DNA of 64,000 bases, taken from positions 1 through 64,000 of the forward strand of contig CAZEEJ010000003.1 in NCBI GenBank assembly GCA_964511155.1, in the 5' to 3' direction. Each line of letters begins with the position of its first letter. The stretch's first letter is position 1. A program made the translations under genes and the position numbers. Of the stretch, positions 52,201 through 59,249 are shown one piece after another. A model generated the notes under the pieces. It did no database searches and was not told the origin of the DNA. It saw only the letters and a list, made by a program, of their open reading frames with translations. The stretch is from JAAYDF01 sp964511155. GTDB lineage: Bacteria; Planctomycetota; Phycisphaerae; UBA1845; PWPN01.

Positions 52201-52589
52201 GTGAGCGTCTGGAAGCCGAGGTGGTGGTAGGCGGCGGCCAGTGCGCTGAAGATGGCCCCGCTGGGGCCCTCGACCTGAAGGGTCTTGCGGAAGCGGGCGA
52301 TGGCCTGCTCGAAACGCCGTTCGAGGAGGCTCACGTAGCCGTCGAAGGGGATGGTGCCCACGCGCGGCACGCCGGCCGCCTCCTGTAGATGAAAACGGTG
52401 CACCGCAAATAAGAACAGGCAGGCGCGGACCCCCTCATAAAGATTCTCCGTCGTGCGGCGAAAAGATTCGAGGGCCTCGCACTCGGCCAGCAGGTCGGCG
52501 AGGGTCATGGGCTCGACGAGGGCCCGCAGGGCACGGTTGCGTACTTGCGGGTCGCCGCTCGTGATGGTGTCGACCAGGACGCGGCTCAT
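49248..52589 (-). CDS. FKP-like GHMP sugar kinase fused to a UDP-sugar pyrophosphorylase
   Basis: An 1113-residue cytoplasmic protein. Residues 1-170 are helical. The kinase part (about 178-590) has FKP/fucokinase-type GHMP motifs: PVRIDLSHSGWSDIFFLGMD (181-200), IPKGSRLAVSTNLLASL (313-329), GGSGGGWQDSGGIWPGIK (366-383) and TGGMSGGGMAFFVAP (528-542). The rest (about 690-1113) is a UDPGP-family nucleotidyltransferase: SLAAGVGSRWTRGAGVVK (743-760), HPPGHWYEVPNLIRNGVL (893-910), MVHNIDTLGANVDPGILG (924-941). By analogy it would phosphorylate a free sugar at C1 and then make the UDP-sugar. The GalU-like gene upstream overlaps its start (ATGA). The sugar is unknown; glucuronate or a pentose would suit the nearby UXS gene. 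Confidence 0.85.
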   Translation of the reverse strand: MSRVLVDTITSGDPQVRNRALRALVEPMTLADLLAECEALESFRRTTENLYEGVRACLFLFAVHRFHLQEAAGVPRVGTIPFDGYVSLLERRFEQAIARFRKTLQVEGPSGAIFSALAAAYHHLGFQTLTDQVRRSVRSSRGNQWMFRVGHRADHPVRLRPELLRKAPGVPLYPILAEQTPVRIDLSHSGWSDIFFLGMDYPEGARVINISADLGVYRRDERVRPPIETCLRVIEEPLLRLTSVDLEATKDVTTLDDLFNFGNDYLGLLKAGVIASGLIPPSFEGSGQSLAEVLAKVVGPGLGLEVVTQVNDIPKGSRLAVSTNLLASLIAVLMRATGQTRTLEGPLDESERRLIASRAILGEWLGGSGGGWQDSGGIWPGIKIISGCPAGQDDPERSVSRGCLLPRHELLGPQRISPAIRDALAESLVLVHGGMAQDVGPILEMVTEKYLLRAGPEWQARQECHAIFDEIVAALERGDVQAVGQATTRHFAGPLRTIIPWVTNRFTETIIHRARQRAGDDFWGFLMTGGMSGGGMAFFVAPQRRAAFRDEILDIMTQAKRELEDALPFAIDPVVYHFRINDQGSVAHLRQGTHAAMPPRYYAVQVPTLSRMPRDQVPMLRRADLDNFASRTDDPDQLLRVLRVMVNHMFPAPRSAADAEAGAWQEQVERLKRQNGFDALQHEQIRDNLKHGRIGLGRNRLPADTEIRDVAPGDLADLQEGCPAGAILAGEEAIRAGQVAVLSLAAGVGSRWTRGAGVVKATNPFVAIDGAHRSFMEIHLAKSRHTGRRLNAEIPHVFSTSFLTHEPIAKHLALNDDFHYPGPLHLSPGRSIGLRMVPMTRDLRFLWEELPQEALDEHKQKVRDDVRRTLIAWAQQRGEATDYVENVPLQCFHPPGHWYEVPNLIRNGVLARLIEQRPGLKYLMVHNIDTLGANVDPGILGTHILSGRCLTYEVIPRRIDDRGGGLARVNGQLRLLEGLAQPRESDEFRLSYYNSMTTWIDLDRLLGLFGLTRLELHAPENVLADRIRAFASRLPTYVTIKEVKRRWGHGQEDVFPVSQTEKLWSDMTSLPEATCGFVAVSRYRGQQLKDVPQLDPWVNDGSLARVRELCDFQ

Positions 52590-53563
52590 GGCTGAGCTTC
52601 CGTTCCGGCGGCCGCTCGCTCCTGCTCGAAGTGGAGGACAAGTTCCATGAGTCGGGCGAGGGCCTCGTCGCGGTCGGCACCGGAGAGGGCGAGGGCGACC
52701 TGGGCTTCGAGGGCCCCGAACCGGACGCCGATGTCGTGGCGATGCCCGTTGGTCTGCACGGCGAGGTATTGCTCGCGGCGGGCCAACTCCTGCAAGGCGG
52801 GGGTGAGCTGGATCTCGTCACGGTCGCGGCAATCGCGGCTGACGTGGTCGTCGAGAATGTCGAAGATAGTGGGGGTCAGCACGTGCATGCCGAAAAAGCA
52901 CAGGTAGTGGCCCACGCGCAGGCCGGGAACATGCAGGTGCTGCTCGGCCAGGCTGGGCGTGGGCTTCTCGATGATGCGCTCGATCTGGAAGACGTTGGCT
53001 TGACCGGGCAACCGCTTGCCCGCCACGGTGCCGTAGCGGTGGATGAGGTGCTCACGAGTGGCCTGGACGGCGGCGACGGCGCCGGCGGTCTGCGCGGCGA
53101 GGTCCAAGACCTGCCGGCTGCAGCGTCGTTGCTCGCTGGAGATGTAAAGGTGGTCGCTGACCATGAGCAGGAAGGGTTCGTGTCCGACGAATTGCCGGGC
53201 ACACCAGACCGCGTGGCCGTAGCCTTCCGGCCGTTCCTGCGGGGCGAAGCTCAGGCGGCGATCGAGTTCCGCCAGCCGCTTAGCCTGCTCCGCCGCCCCG
53301 CTGGCCCCACCGTGAGTGGATAGCAGGGTCTCCTGCTGGGCGGCGAAGTACTGCCGGTAGACCTGCTCATCGCCCGGAGCGACGACGACGCAGAGTTCCT
53401 CGATGCCGCTCTCGATGGCCTCCTCCGCGATGATCTGGATGACGGGCTTGGTGATTCCGTCGCGATCAACGAGGGGAAGCAGTGCTTTTTGCACGGAGTC
53501 GGAGGCGGGGTGCTGTCGCGCCCCTCGGCCGGCGGCGGTAATGACGGCCTTGCGCACATGCAT
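52586..53563 (-). CDS. GalU-like nucleotidyltransferase (UTP-glucose-1-phosphate type)
   Basis: A 325-residue sugar-1-phosphate nucleotidyltransferase resembling GalU. The nucleotide loop reads VITAAGRGARQHPASDSVQK, where GalU normally has GLGTRFLPATKA, so Thr is changed to Ala and the loop is unusual. Other blocks: KALLPLVDRDGITKPVIQII, EGYGHAVWCARQFVG, PFLLMVSDHLYI (metal-binding Asp), RIIEKPTP, and DEIQLTPALQELARREQ near the C-terminus. It overlaps the kinase fusion downstream by 4 bp (ATGA), so both are translated together. Two pyrophosphorylases of different folds in one operon suggest different UDP-sugars. Confidence 0.85.
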   Translation of the reverse strand: MHVRKAVITAAGRGARQHPASDSVQKALLPLVDRDGITKPVIQIIAEEAIESGIEELCVVVAPGDEQVYRQYFAAQQETLLSTHGGASGAAEQAKRLAELDRRLSFAPQERPEGYGHAVWCARQFVGHEPFLLMVSDHLYISSEQRRCSRQVLDLAAQTAGAVAAVQATREHLIHRYGTVAGKRLPGQANVFQIERIIEKPTPSLAEQHLHVPGLRVGHYLCFFGMHVLTPTIFDILDDHVSRDCRDRDEIQLTPALQELARREQYLAVQTNGHRHDIGVRFGALEAQVALALSGADRDEALARLMELVLHFEQERAAAGTEAQP

Positions 53564-53962
53564 GAGCGGGTCCTCGAAACGCCGGCCGACCTGCCGGCGC
53601 GGTTGTCTCGCGTGTCATTTCTTACCGTAAAACGGCGGAGAAGGGAATGGGCCACCTGCCCGCTGCCCGCGCGACCCTTCGGACAAAATGGCGAATGCCC
53701 AAGCCTCAATGACCAATCAATGACCAAGTCCGAAACCCGAAAACTCGACCGCGGCCAAGAGCATTCGCCATTCGTCATTCGGGCTTCATTGGTCATTGGT
53801 GCTTCGACATTGGTCATTCCCGCCCAAGTTGTCGCGCACCCACGCTTGCCGGCCCTCGGCACGGCAGCTAAGGTCTGAACATGCGGGCGGGGCGGGCGGG
53901 CTGCGGGCACCTCCGCCGGTCAGCCGGTTTTTCGCTTCGTTCCGGCACGAGGGCACAAGGAC
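53564..53962. other. 399-bp intergenic region with periodic tracts
   Basis: Contains 7-bp-phased sequence of the gaccaatcaatgacc and cattggtcattggtgc type (about 53690-53820). No gene is seen. It separates the leftward GalU-like gene from the rightward MgtC-like gene, so promoters for both are expected. Confidence 0.55.
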
Positions 53963-54664
53963 ATGTCCGACCTGCTTGTGTATCTGGGGGATCTGCATCG
54001 GGTGATGGAGCCGGCCTGGGCGAGCACGACGCTGATCCTGGTCGCGGTAGTGTGCGGCACGGTCGTCGGACTGGAGCGTGAGGCCCGCAACAAGCCGGCC
54101 GGGTTGCGCACCGTGTCGTTGATCTGCGTGGGCAGTACGGTCTTCACGCTGGTGTCGATCCTGATCGCATCTGGGGTACCGGCGGACCGCGGCCGCATTG
54201 CCGCCCAGGTAGTCACCGGTGTAGGGTTTCTCGGGGCAGGAGCGATCATCCGCGACCACGGCGCCATCCTCGGGCTGACCACGGCGGCCACCATCTGGGT
54301 CGTATCCGCCATCGGGGTGCTCATCGGGGCCGGATACGCGGCCGGCGGGCTGGCGCTCACGCTGATCGTGGTCGTGATGCTGACCGGCGAGCGTGTTTTC
54401 GATCGGCTGGTGCATGGCCCTTGCCGTTATGCCCGCTGCCGCGTGACCTATCGGCCGGAGAACGGCAAGACGCGGCTCCACCTGCGGCACGTGCTCGACG
54501 AGTTCCAGATCCAATCGGCGGAGTGGTCCTCGTCGCCACAGGGCGATGCGGAGGTGGCGGACATTCGCTATTGCCATGTGCACCGCAACCATCGCGACGT
54601 CCTGCACAAGCTGGCGAATCTGTCGGCAGTGGTGCACATCGACGCGGGCGAGACGAGCCCATGA
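53963..54664 (+). CDS. MgtC/SapB-family membrane protein
   Basis: A 233-residue inner-membrane protein. Five hydrophobic segments in the first 145 residues with the family signatures VVCGTVVGLEREARNKPAG, GLRTVSLICVGSTVFTL, QVVTGVGFLGAGAIIRDHG and GLTTAATIWVVSAIGVLIGAG, then a C-terminal cytoplasmic ACT-like domain (about 155-233). MgtC proteins affect growth at low Mg and modulate ATP synthase in pathogens, while the SapB branch is of unknown role. AAGG lies just before the ATG at 53963. It is monocistronic. Confidence 0.92.
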   Translation: MSDLLVYLGDLHRVMEPAWASTTLILVAVVCGTVVGLEREARNKPAGLRTVSLICVGSTVFTLVSILIASGVPADRGRIAAQVVTGVGFLGAGAIIRDHGAILGLTTAATIWVVSAIGVLIGAGYAAGGLALTLIVVVMLTGERVFDRLVHGPCRYARCRVTYRPENGKTRLHLRHVLDEFQIQSAEWSSSPQGDAEVADIRYCHVHRNHRDVLHKLANLSAVVHIDAGETSP

Positions 54665-54979
54665 GCCCGATGGGCGGCGGTCTGAAGCCGTGTGCGCAGC
54701 GCCGATCACCGGCGCGTGATCAGCGACCGACTTCGCGGATGGCAGACGACAGCGCGGCCGATGAAGGCGCGAACCGCGCGGGTTCGGGGTGTCGGGAACT
54801 CGTCGCGACGGGGCGACTCGGGGCGGTTTGAATCATGTAACGCCGCCAACTTGCCGATGATTGTCGTTGTTGGAAAAAAAGTGTTGACTATGCGGAAACA
54901 GTTCGCTACCTTCTAAGATGTTATGGAAGATCCCGTACGCGTCACACGGGATTGTGGGCTCTTTATAGGAGAAAGTGCC
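54665..54979. other. Intergenic region upstream of the Lys-rich peptide gene
   Basis: No gene is seen. From about 54835 the base composition turns markedly AT-richer, and a promoter (54884-54912) is recognisable. The ribosome binding site AGGAGA is at 54967-54972. Confidence 0.55.
54884..54912 (+). promoter_or_regulatory. Sigma-70-type promoter of the Lys-rich peptide gene
   Basis: TTGACT (54884-54889), a 17-bp spacer, and TACCTT (54907-54912); five of six and four of six consensus positions. The leader of about 60 bases ends in AGGAGA 7 bp before the ATG. This is the clearest promoter in the window. Confidence 0.6.
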
Positions 54980-55054
54980 ATGGCTAAGAAGAAGGCCAAG
55001 AAGAAGGCCGCCAAGAAGGTCGCCAAGAAGAAGGCCAGCCGCAAGAAGAAGTAA
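54980..55054 (+). CDS. 24-residue Lys/Ala-rich basic peptide
   Basis: The frame encodes MAKKKAKKKAAKKVAKKKAS and then RKKK: 15 of 24 residues are Lys and one is Arg. It is too short for most gene finders, but it has a promoter, a strong ribosome binding site (AGGAGA, 7 bp spacing) and an intrinsic terminator, and it stands alone. The composition resembles the tails of bacterial histone H1-like proteins, so binding to DNA, RNA or another polyanion is likely (inference). Short KKA-rich peptides of this kind are also seen in other planctomycetes as far as I recall. Codons are almost only AAG and GCC. Confidence 0.75.
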   Translation: MAKKKAKKKAAKKVAKKKASRKKK

Positions 55055-55086
55055 CGCGGCCAGCTCGAAACTTGACCTGTCAGTGA

Positions 55087-55127
55087 CCGCAGGCGTTCTG
55101 GGAAACCAGGACGCCTGCGGTGTTTTT
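55087..55127 (+). terminator. Intrinsic terminator of the Lys-rich peptide gene
   Basis: ccgcaggcgt (55087-55096) pairs perfectly with acgcctgcgg (55111-55120); inside, ctgg pairs with ccag around a GAA-type loop. The stem is followed by tgtttttg. It lies 33 bp after the stop codon. Confidence 0.88.
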
Positions 55128-55212
55128 GTCGAAGGGGATGAAGGAAGGCGGGGAAACCGTGAGACATCCGGCAACGCGGCAGTTGGCGAATCAGCGAGCT
55201 TGGTTCTGCTCC

Positions 55213-55271
55213 CGGCTTGCCGCTTCGCGGGACCTGAGCGATGTACGCGACCGTGCGAAGCCGCAAGCGGC
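55213..55271 (+). repeat. 19-bp hairpin element, copy 4, with inverted partner
   Basis: The element gtgcgaagccgcaagcggc occupies 55253-55271. Upstream, ggcttgccgcttcgcgg (55214-55230) is a diverged inverted partner, giving a larger hairpin. The same two-part arrangement recurs at 59140-59199. Confidence 0.75.
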
Positions 55272-55349
55272 AGAGATTGGGCGACGCGACTGAGACGAGA
55301 ATCCGTCTGGCGGCTTCATCGGCGGCCGAGGTTCGCGTGCAGGCTTGAT

Positions 55350-56561
55350 TCAGTCCGCGCGGGCTCGGGCCTTCCCCGACCGCCGGAACTTCTTGCGTAC
55401 CGCCGCCGGCACTTGGGCGATGTTCAGCACGTAGTGCGTGACGGGGATGCCCAGCAGCATGCCCCATGCGCCGAAGAGCTTCTCGCCCACCAGCAGGATG
55501 ATCAGCACCATCACGGGATTCAGGTGGAAGCGGGCGGCGTAGATGCGGGGGTTGAACACGTAGGCTTCGAGCAGGTGAACGATGACGATCATGCCGAGCG
55601 TCAACAGGGCGTGGTTGAGGCCGAAGTCGTTGAAGGAGATGAGGATGATCGGCACGGAGGAGATGAACACGCCAAGGACGGGGATGAGCCCCAGCAGGAA
55701 CACGATGGTGGTCAGCAGGACGAGGGGCTGGATGCCGAGCACGAACAGGCCGATGCAGGTAATCGAGGCGTTGAGCAGAGCGACGGCCATTTGGCACTGA
55801 AAGGCCGTCCCCACCGCGGCGGAGAACTCGACCACGCTGGCGGTCGCCTCGTGGAAGAATCGGCCGACGGGGCTCTGGCGCCAGGTGAGCAGTTCGCGGG
55901 TGATGCGGTCGTAGTCCAACACGATGAGGAAGGAGAGGAGAATAGCCAGGAGGAAGTCGAGGGTGCTCTCGACGCTCCCGATGATCAGGCGGCGGAACAC
56001 GTCGGCCAGCAGATCCGGGGATTCCGCGGCCGCCTCGCCCCCGATGCCCGGCAGGAACCCAAGGAGCAAGCGCTGGAGCTTCTCGGCCAGCACCCGGGTG
56101 TCGATTTCATCGGCCACCGGCGCGCCGGGTTCGACTGTGTCGGCGGGAGCGGTAGCGGGTACGGCAGCCGACGGCCTCTTGGCGATGACGTACCGGGCGA
56201 GGGCCTGCTCCATGTTGTAGCGCGGAGCGGCCTTCTGGACCTCCTCGGCCAGATTGTGAAACAGCACCGGCACGCGCTTGGAGAACTTGAAGCCTTCGTC
56301 CACCAAACGCGGCAGACCGGTCGTGATCAGCAGGGTCAGCAGCCCCACCACCAGCAGATAGGGCAGGGATACCGCGGCCCAGTAGGGTATCCGAACGGTG
56401 TCGGCCGCAAACCGGGCCACCTTGCGCATCAAAAAACCGAAAATGAACGTCAAAAACACCAGGGCGAAGAAGTCCCGCAACAGGAGGAGGATCATGAAGA
56501 ACACGATCCACATGACCACCCGCCGGTTGAGGTTGTAGAAGCGTTGCAGGTCGAGTTCCAC
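55350..56561 (-). CDS. AI-2E family transporter (PerM-like permease)
   Basis: A 403-residue integral membrane protein of the AI-2E/UPF0118 family, whose members export autoinducer-2 or act as Na/H antiporters or general permeases. GTG start at 56561 with GGAGG 8 bp upstream; the frame before it is derived from repeats. Hydrophobic segments include VVMWIVFFMILLLLRDFFALV, YLLVVGLLTLLITTG, LDFLLAILLSFLIVLDYDRI and the C-terminal block LLTTIVFLLGLIPVLGVFIS to YVFNPRIYAARFHLNPVMVL, GEKLFGAWGMLLGIPV. A loop of about 60 residues rich in Ala/Pro interrupts the middle. The tail is strongly basic. The substrate is unknown. Confidence 0.9.
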   Translation of the reverse strand: MELDLQRFYNLNRRVVMWIVFFMILLLLRDFFALVFLTFIFGFLMRKVARFAADTVRIPYWAAVSLPYLLVVGLLTLLITTGLPRLVDEGFKFSKRVPVLFHNLAEEVQKAAPRYNMEQALARYVIAKRPSAAVPATAPADTVEPGAPVADEIDTRVLAEKLQRLLLGFLPGIGGEAAAESPDLLADVFRRLIIGSVESTLDFLLAILLSFLIVLDYDRITRELLTWRQSPVGRFFHEATASVVEFSAAVGTAFQCQMAVALLNASITCIGLFVLGIQPLVLLTTIVFLLGLIPVLGVFISSVPIILISFNDFGLNHALLTLGMIVIVHLLEAYVFNPRIYAARFHLNPVMVLIILLVGEKLFGAWGMLLGIPVTHYVLNIAQVPAAVRKKFRRSGKARARAD

Positions 56562-56635
56562 TGACCGAACCTCCGTTTCGAGGCCGGACCATGATACCCG
56601 AACCGTGGCACCCGCCACAGGCGGCTTGACCGTGG

Positions 56636-56820
56636 GCGGGTGGCCCATCCATCGCAACGCGATGGGTGGGCTCACGATGATGCGGAGGGTGGCATGGGCC
56701 TGTACTCAGGCCCGTGGCCTGTTCCGGTGCAACCACGGGTCGGAGTGCCGACCCATGCCACCCATCACGCGTTCGATCATCGCCAACCCACCCTTGCTGC
56801 GCAAAGGATGGGCCACCCGC
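56636..56820. repeat. Nested palindromic element upstream of pyrD
   Basis: Perfect 15-bp outer ends: gcgggtggcccatcc (56636-56650) and its inverse (56806-56820). A perfect 12-bp inner pair gggtggcatggg (56687-56698) / cccatgccaccc (56752-56763) and a third pair cccgtgg / ccacggg (56711-56717, 56733-56739) nest inside. Total 185 bp, between divergent genes. Confidence 0.88.
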
Positions 56821-56859
56821 TGCTTGACAGTGCCGGTGGGGCGGCCGATGCTGGCCGGC

Positions 56860-57858
56860 ATGGAGCCATCCAGGGACTCATCGACCGTGGATCTGGCCGT
56901 GCGCATCGGCCGCCTGACGCTGCAGAACCCGGTGGTCACGCTCTCAGGGACCTGCGGGTATGGGGACGAGTATGCGCCGTTCATGGATCTGAGCCTGCTG
57001 GGAGCGTTCACGACCAAGAGCGTGACCCTGGAGCCGCGGCGGGGTAACGCGCCGCCGCGGGTGGTTGAGACGGCCGGGGGGATGCTGAACGCGATCGGGC
57101 TGGCGAACGTCGGGCTGAAACGGTTCATCAACGAGAAGCTGCCGGTGCTGGCGGGTCTGGGTGTGCCGGCGATCGTCAACGTGGCCGGTCATACCATCGA
57201 GGAGTACGTGAAGGTCTGCCGAGCGCTCGACGGGGAGCCGGCGGTGGCGGGTATCGAGCTGAACGTGAGTTGCCCGAACGTGGCCGACGGGTTGGTCTTC
57301 GGCACGGACGCGGCGGCCCTGGGGGAATTGGTGCGGGCGGTGCGAGCGGAAGTGCGGCGGGCGGTGCTCATTGTGAAGCTCTCGCCCAACGTGACGGACA
57401 TCACCCACACGGCGGCGGCGGCCGTCGAGGCGGGGGCCGAGGGCCTGTCGATGATCAACACGTTCGTGGGCATGGCGATCGACGTGGAGCGTCGTCGGCC
57501 GGTACTGAGTAACACGACGGGCGGGTTGAGCGGACCGGCCATCAAGCCGCTGGCCCTGCACATGGTGCACCGCGTGTACCGGCAGGTGGCCGGGCCGGCG
57601 GGCATCCCGATCATCGGCATGGGCGGGGTCACGACGTGGCGCGACGCCGTCGAGTTCATCCTCGCCGGGGCAACCGCGGTGGGCATCGGCACCGCGCTGT
57701 TCATTGATCCAACGACCCCGGTCAAGGTCCTGCAGGGACTGCGCGATTATCTCGCCGCCCAGGGCGTGGCCGCGGTGACGGATCTGGTGGGAAGGATGGA
57801 GAGCGGGAGCGGGTCCGGAGGCGGTGTCAAGGGGTGCCGGGACGATTCCCAGGGATAA
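56860..57858 (+). CDS. pyrD: Dihydroorotate dehydrogenase (class 1B type)
   Basis: Flavoenzyme of pyrimidine synthesis oxidising dihydroorotate to orotate. About 332 residues. Signatures: NPVVTLSGTCGYGDEY, TTKSVTLEPRRGNAPPRVVE, GMLNAIGLANVGLKRFI, ELNVSCPNVADG with the catalytic Cys typical of class 1 enzymes, LIVKLSPNVTDI, and IPIIGMGGVTTWRDAVEFI with the FMN-phosphate loop. The ATG at 56860 is given; one at 56848 is equally possible, and upstream codons lie in a palindromic repeat. The stop codon TAA falls inside a cagggataacag repeat. No pyrK is next to it. The C-terminal Ser/Gly tail is probably repeat-derived. Confidence 0.9.
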   Translation: MEPSRDSSTVDLAVRIGRLTLQNPVVTLSGTCGYGDEYAPFMDLSLLGAFTTKSVTLEPRRGNAPPRVVETAGGMLNAIGLANVGLKRFINEKLPVLAGLGVPAIVNVAGHTIEEYVKVCRALDGEPAVAGIELNVSCPNVADGLVFGTDAAALGELVRAVRAEVRRAVLIVKLSPNVTDITHTAAAAVEAGAEGLSMINTFVGMAIDVERRRPVLSNTTGGLSGPAIKPLALHMVHRVYRQVAGPAGIPIIGMGGVTTWRDAVEFILAGATAVGIGTALFIDPTTPVKVLQGLRDYLAAQGVAAVTDLVGRMESGSGSGGGVKGCRDDSQG

Positions 57859-57942
57859 CAGGAGTAAGCCCAGGGATAACAGGCCCTCGAGCGATCGCCG
57901 GCGACTCCGAGCAGCGCTGGCGGGCCTGTTATCCCTGGGCTT
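57848..57942. repeat. Perfect 21-bp inverted repeat plus a half copy at the pyrD stop
   Basis: Inverted arms at 57866-57886 (begins aagcccagggataacagg) and 57922-57942 match exactly around a 35-base loop. A third, direct partial copy cccagggataacagg (57848-57862) supplies the pyrD stop codon. The structure lies between pyrD and the oxidoreductase gene and could act as a transcription end or as a mobile hairpin. Confidence 0.85.
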
Positions 57943-57973
57943 GGTGCGGAGAGATTGATCTGGAGGACGAATC

Positions 57974-59056
57974 ATGGACAAGGTACGAGTGGGCATCCTG
58001 GGCACGGGCTTCGTGGGCGACATCCATGCGGCGGCCTTCAAGATGGTGCCGGACGCGGAGGTGGTGGCGGTGGCCTCGCCTTCGCCGGGCAAGGCCAAGG
58101 CCTTTGCCGAGGAGCGCGGCATCCCCCACGCCTTCCAGGACTACCGCGAACTGCTGGCCATGCGGCAAATCGACATGGTCACGCTCTGCCTGCCGAACCA
58201 CCTGCACGCCCGGGCCTGCATCGACGCGGCCGCGGCGGGCAAGCACGTGGTCTGCGAGAAGCCGCTGTGCCGCTCACTCAACGAGGCGGACCAGATGATT
58301 GCCGCCTGCCGCGAGGCGGGCGTGCTGCTGATGTATGCCGAGGAGTTGTGCTTTGCCCCCAAGTACGTGCGCGCCAAGCGGCTGGTGGATGAAGGGGCCC
58401 TGGGACGAGTTTTCCTCATCAAGCAGAGCGAGGAGCATTTCGGCCCGCACAGCGACTGGTTCTGGGACGTGAACAAGTCGGGCGGCGGCGTGCTGCTGGA
58501 CATGGGCTGCCATTCGATCGAGTACGCCCGATGGGTGTTCGGCAAGCCGGCGGTCACGAACGTCTACGCCAACATGGGCGTCCGCGTGCACACCGAACGC
58601 ACGCGCGGCGAGGACCACAGCCTGTGCATCGTCGAATACGAGGGCAACCGGGTCGCCCTGGCGGAGAACAGTTGGGCCAAACAGGGCGGCGTCGACGACC
58701 AGTGCGAGATCTACGGCTCGGGCGGGTTCACCCGGGCAGACCTGCTCCGCGGCAGCTCACTGCTGACCTACAGCGAGCCGGGCTACGGCTACGCGGTGGA
58801 GAAGGCGGCCTCGACCCGCGGGTACACGTTCACCATGTACGAGGAGATCTGGAACTACGGGTTCCCGCAGGAGATGGCCCACTTCGTACGCTGCGTGCAG
58901 GGGCGGGAGCAGCCGATCGAGACCGGCGAGGACGGCCGCGAGGTGCTCAAGATCATCCTGGCGGCCTACGCATCCGCGGGGGCCGGCCGACGCATCGACT
59001 GGCCCTACGAGCCGCCGCCGGTGGATAAGCCCATCGACCTGTGGCTGGGGAAGTGA
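57974..59056 (+). CDS. Gfo/Idh/MocA-family NAD(P)-dependent oxidoreductase
   Basis: A 360-residue cytoplasmic sugar or inositol dehydrogenase-like enzyme. N-terminal Rossmann domain with VGILGTGFVGDIHAAAF (5-21), VTLCLPNHLHARACIDAA, and GKHVVCEKPLCRSLNEAD, where EKP is the family's cofactor-site motif. The C-terminal domain has GGGVLLDMGCHSIEYARWV with the conserved Asp/His pair. GGAGG lies 7 bp before the ATG at 57974. Such enzymes are very numerous in planctomycetes and act on diverse sugars. Its closest neighbour on the other side is a DUF2961 glycosidase-type gene, compatible with sugar catabolism. Confidence 0.92.
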   Translation: MDKVRVGILGTGFVGDIHAAAFKMVPDAEVVAVASPSPGKAKAFAEERGIPHAFQDYRELLAMRQIDMVTLCLPNHLHARACIDAAAAGKHVVCEKPLCRSLNEADQMIAACREAGVLLMYAEELCFAPKYVRAKRLVDEGALGRVFLIKQSEEHFGPHSDWFWDVNKSGGGVLLDMGCHSIEYARWVFGKPAVTNVYANMGVRVHTERTRGEDHSLCIVEYEGNRVALAENSWAKQGGVDDQCEIYGSGGFTRADLLRGSSLLTYSEPGYGYAVEKAASTRGYTFTMYEEIWNYGFPQEMAHFVRCVQGREQPIETGEDGREVLKIILAAYASAGAGRRIDWPYEPPPVDKPIDLWLGK

Positions 59057-59122
59057 GGGAGTGAGCAAGTGAGCAAGTGAGCAAGTGAGCAAGTGAGCAA
59101 GTGAGCGAGTGAGTTGGTGAGC
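59053..59122 (+). repeat. 8-bp tandem repeat (gtgagcaa)n
   Basis: About seven nearly perfect gtgagcaa units start inside the oxidoreductase stop codon region and continue as gtgagcgagtgagttggtgag. Confidence 0.85.
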
Positions 59123-59139
59123 AGGATACGTTCGGGGTG

Positions 59140-59200
59140 CGGCTTGCCGCTTCGCGGTACGTGAGCGGGGCAGCCGGCCGGTGCGAAGCCGCAAGCGGCA
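59140..59200 (+). repeat. 19-bp hairpin element, copy 5, with inverted partner
   Basis: gtgcgaagccgcaagcggc at 59181-59199, preceded by the diverged inverted partner ggcttgccgcttcgcgg (59141-59157), the same composite as at 55213-55271, including the shared acgtgagcg / acctgagcg spacer start. Confidence 0.85.
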
Positions 59201-59249
59201 CGTGACCTTTAGCCTTGAGCCTTGAGCCTTCTCCCTTCAGCTTTCCCCC

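Noticed and set aside
57848..57942. Homing-endonuclease-like site (agggataacag resembles part of the I-SceI site)
   Set aside because: Only about 11 of 18 positions agree, no LAGLIDADG gene is present, and the motif occurs three times as an inverted/direct repeat.
59053..59122. Possible CRISPR or protein-coding repeat
   Set aside because: Simple 8-bp tandem units without spacers; reading frames across it are repeat artefacts.
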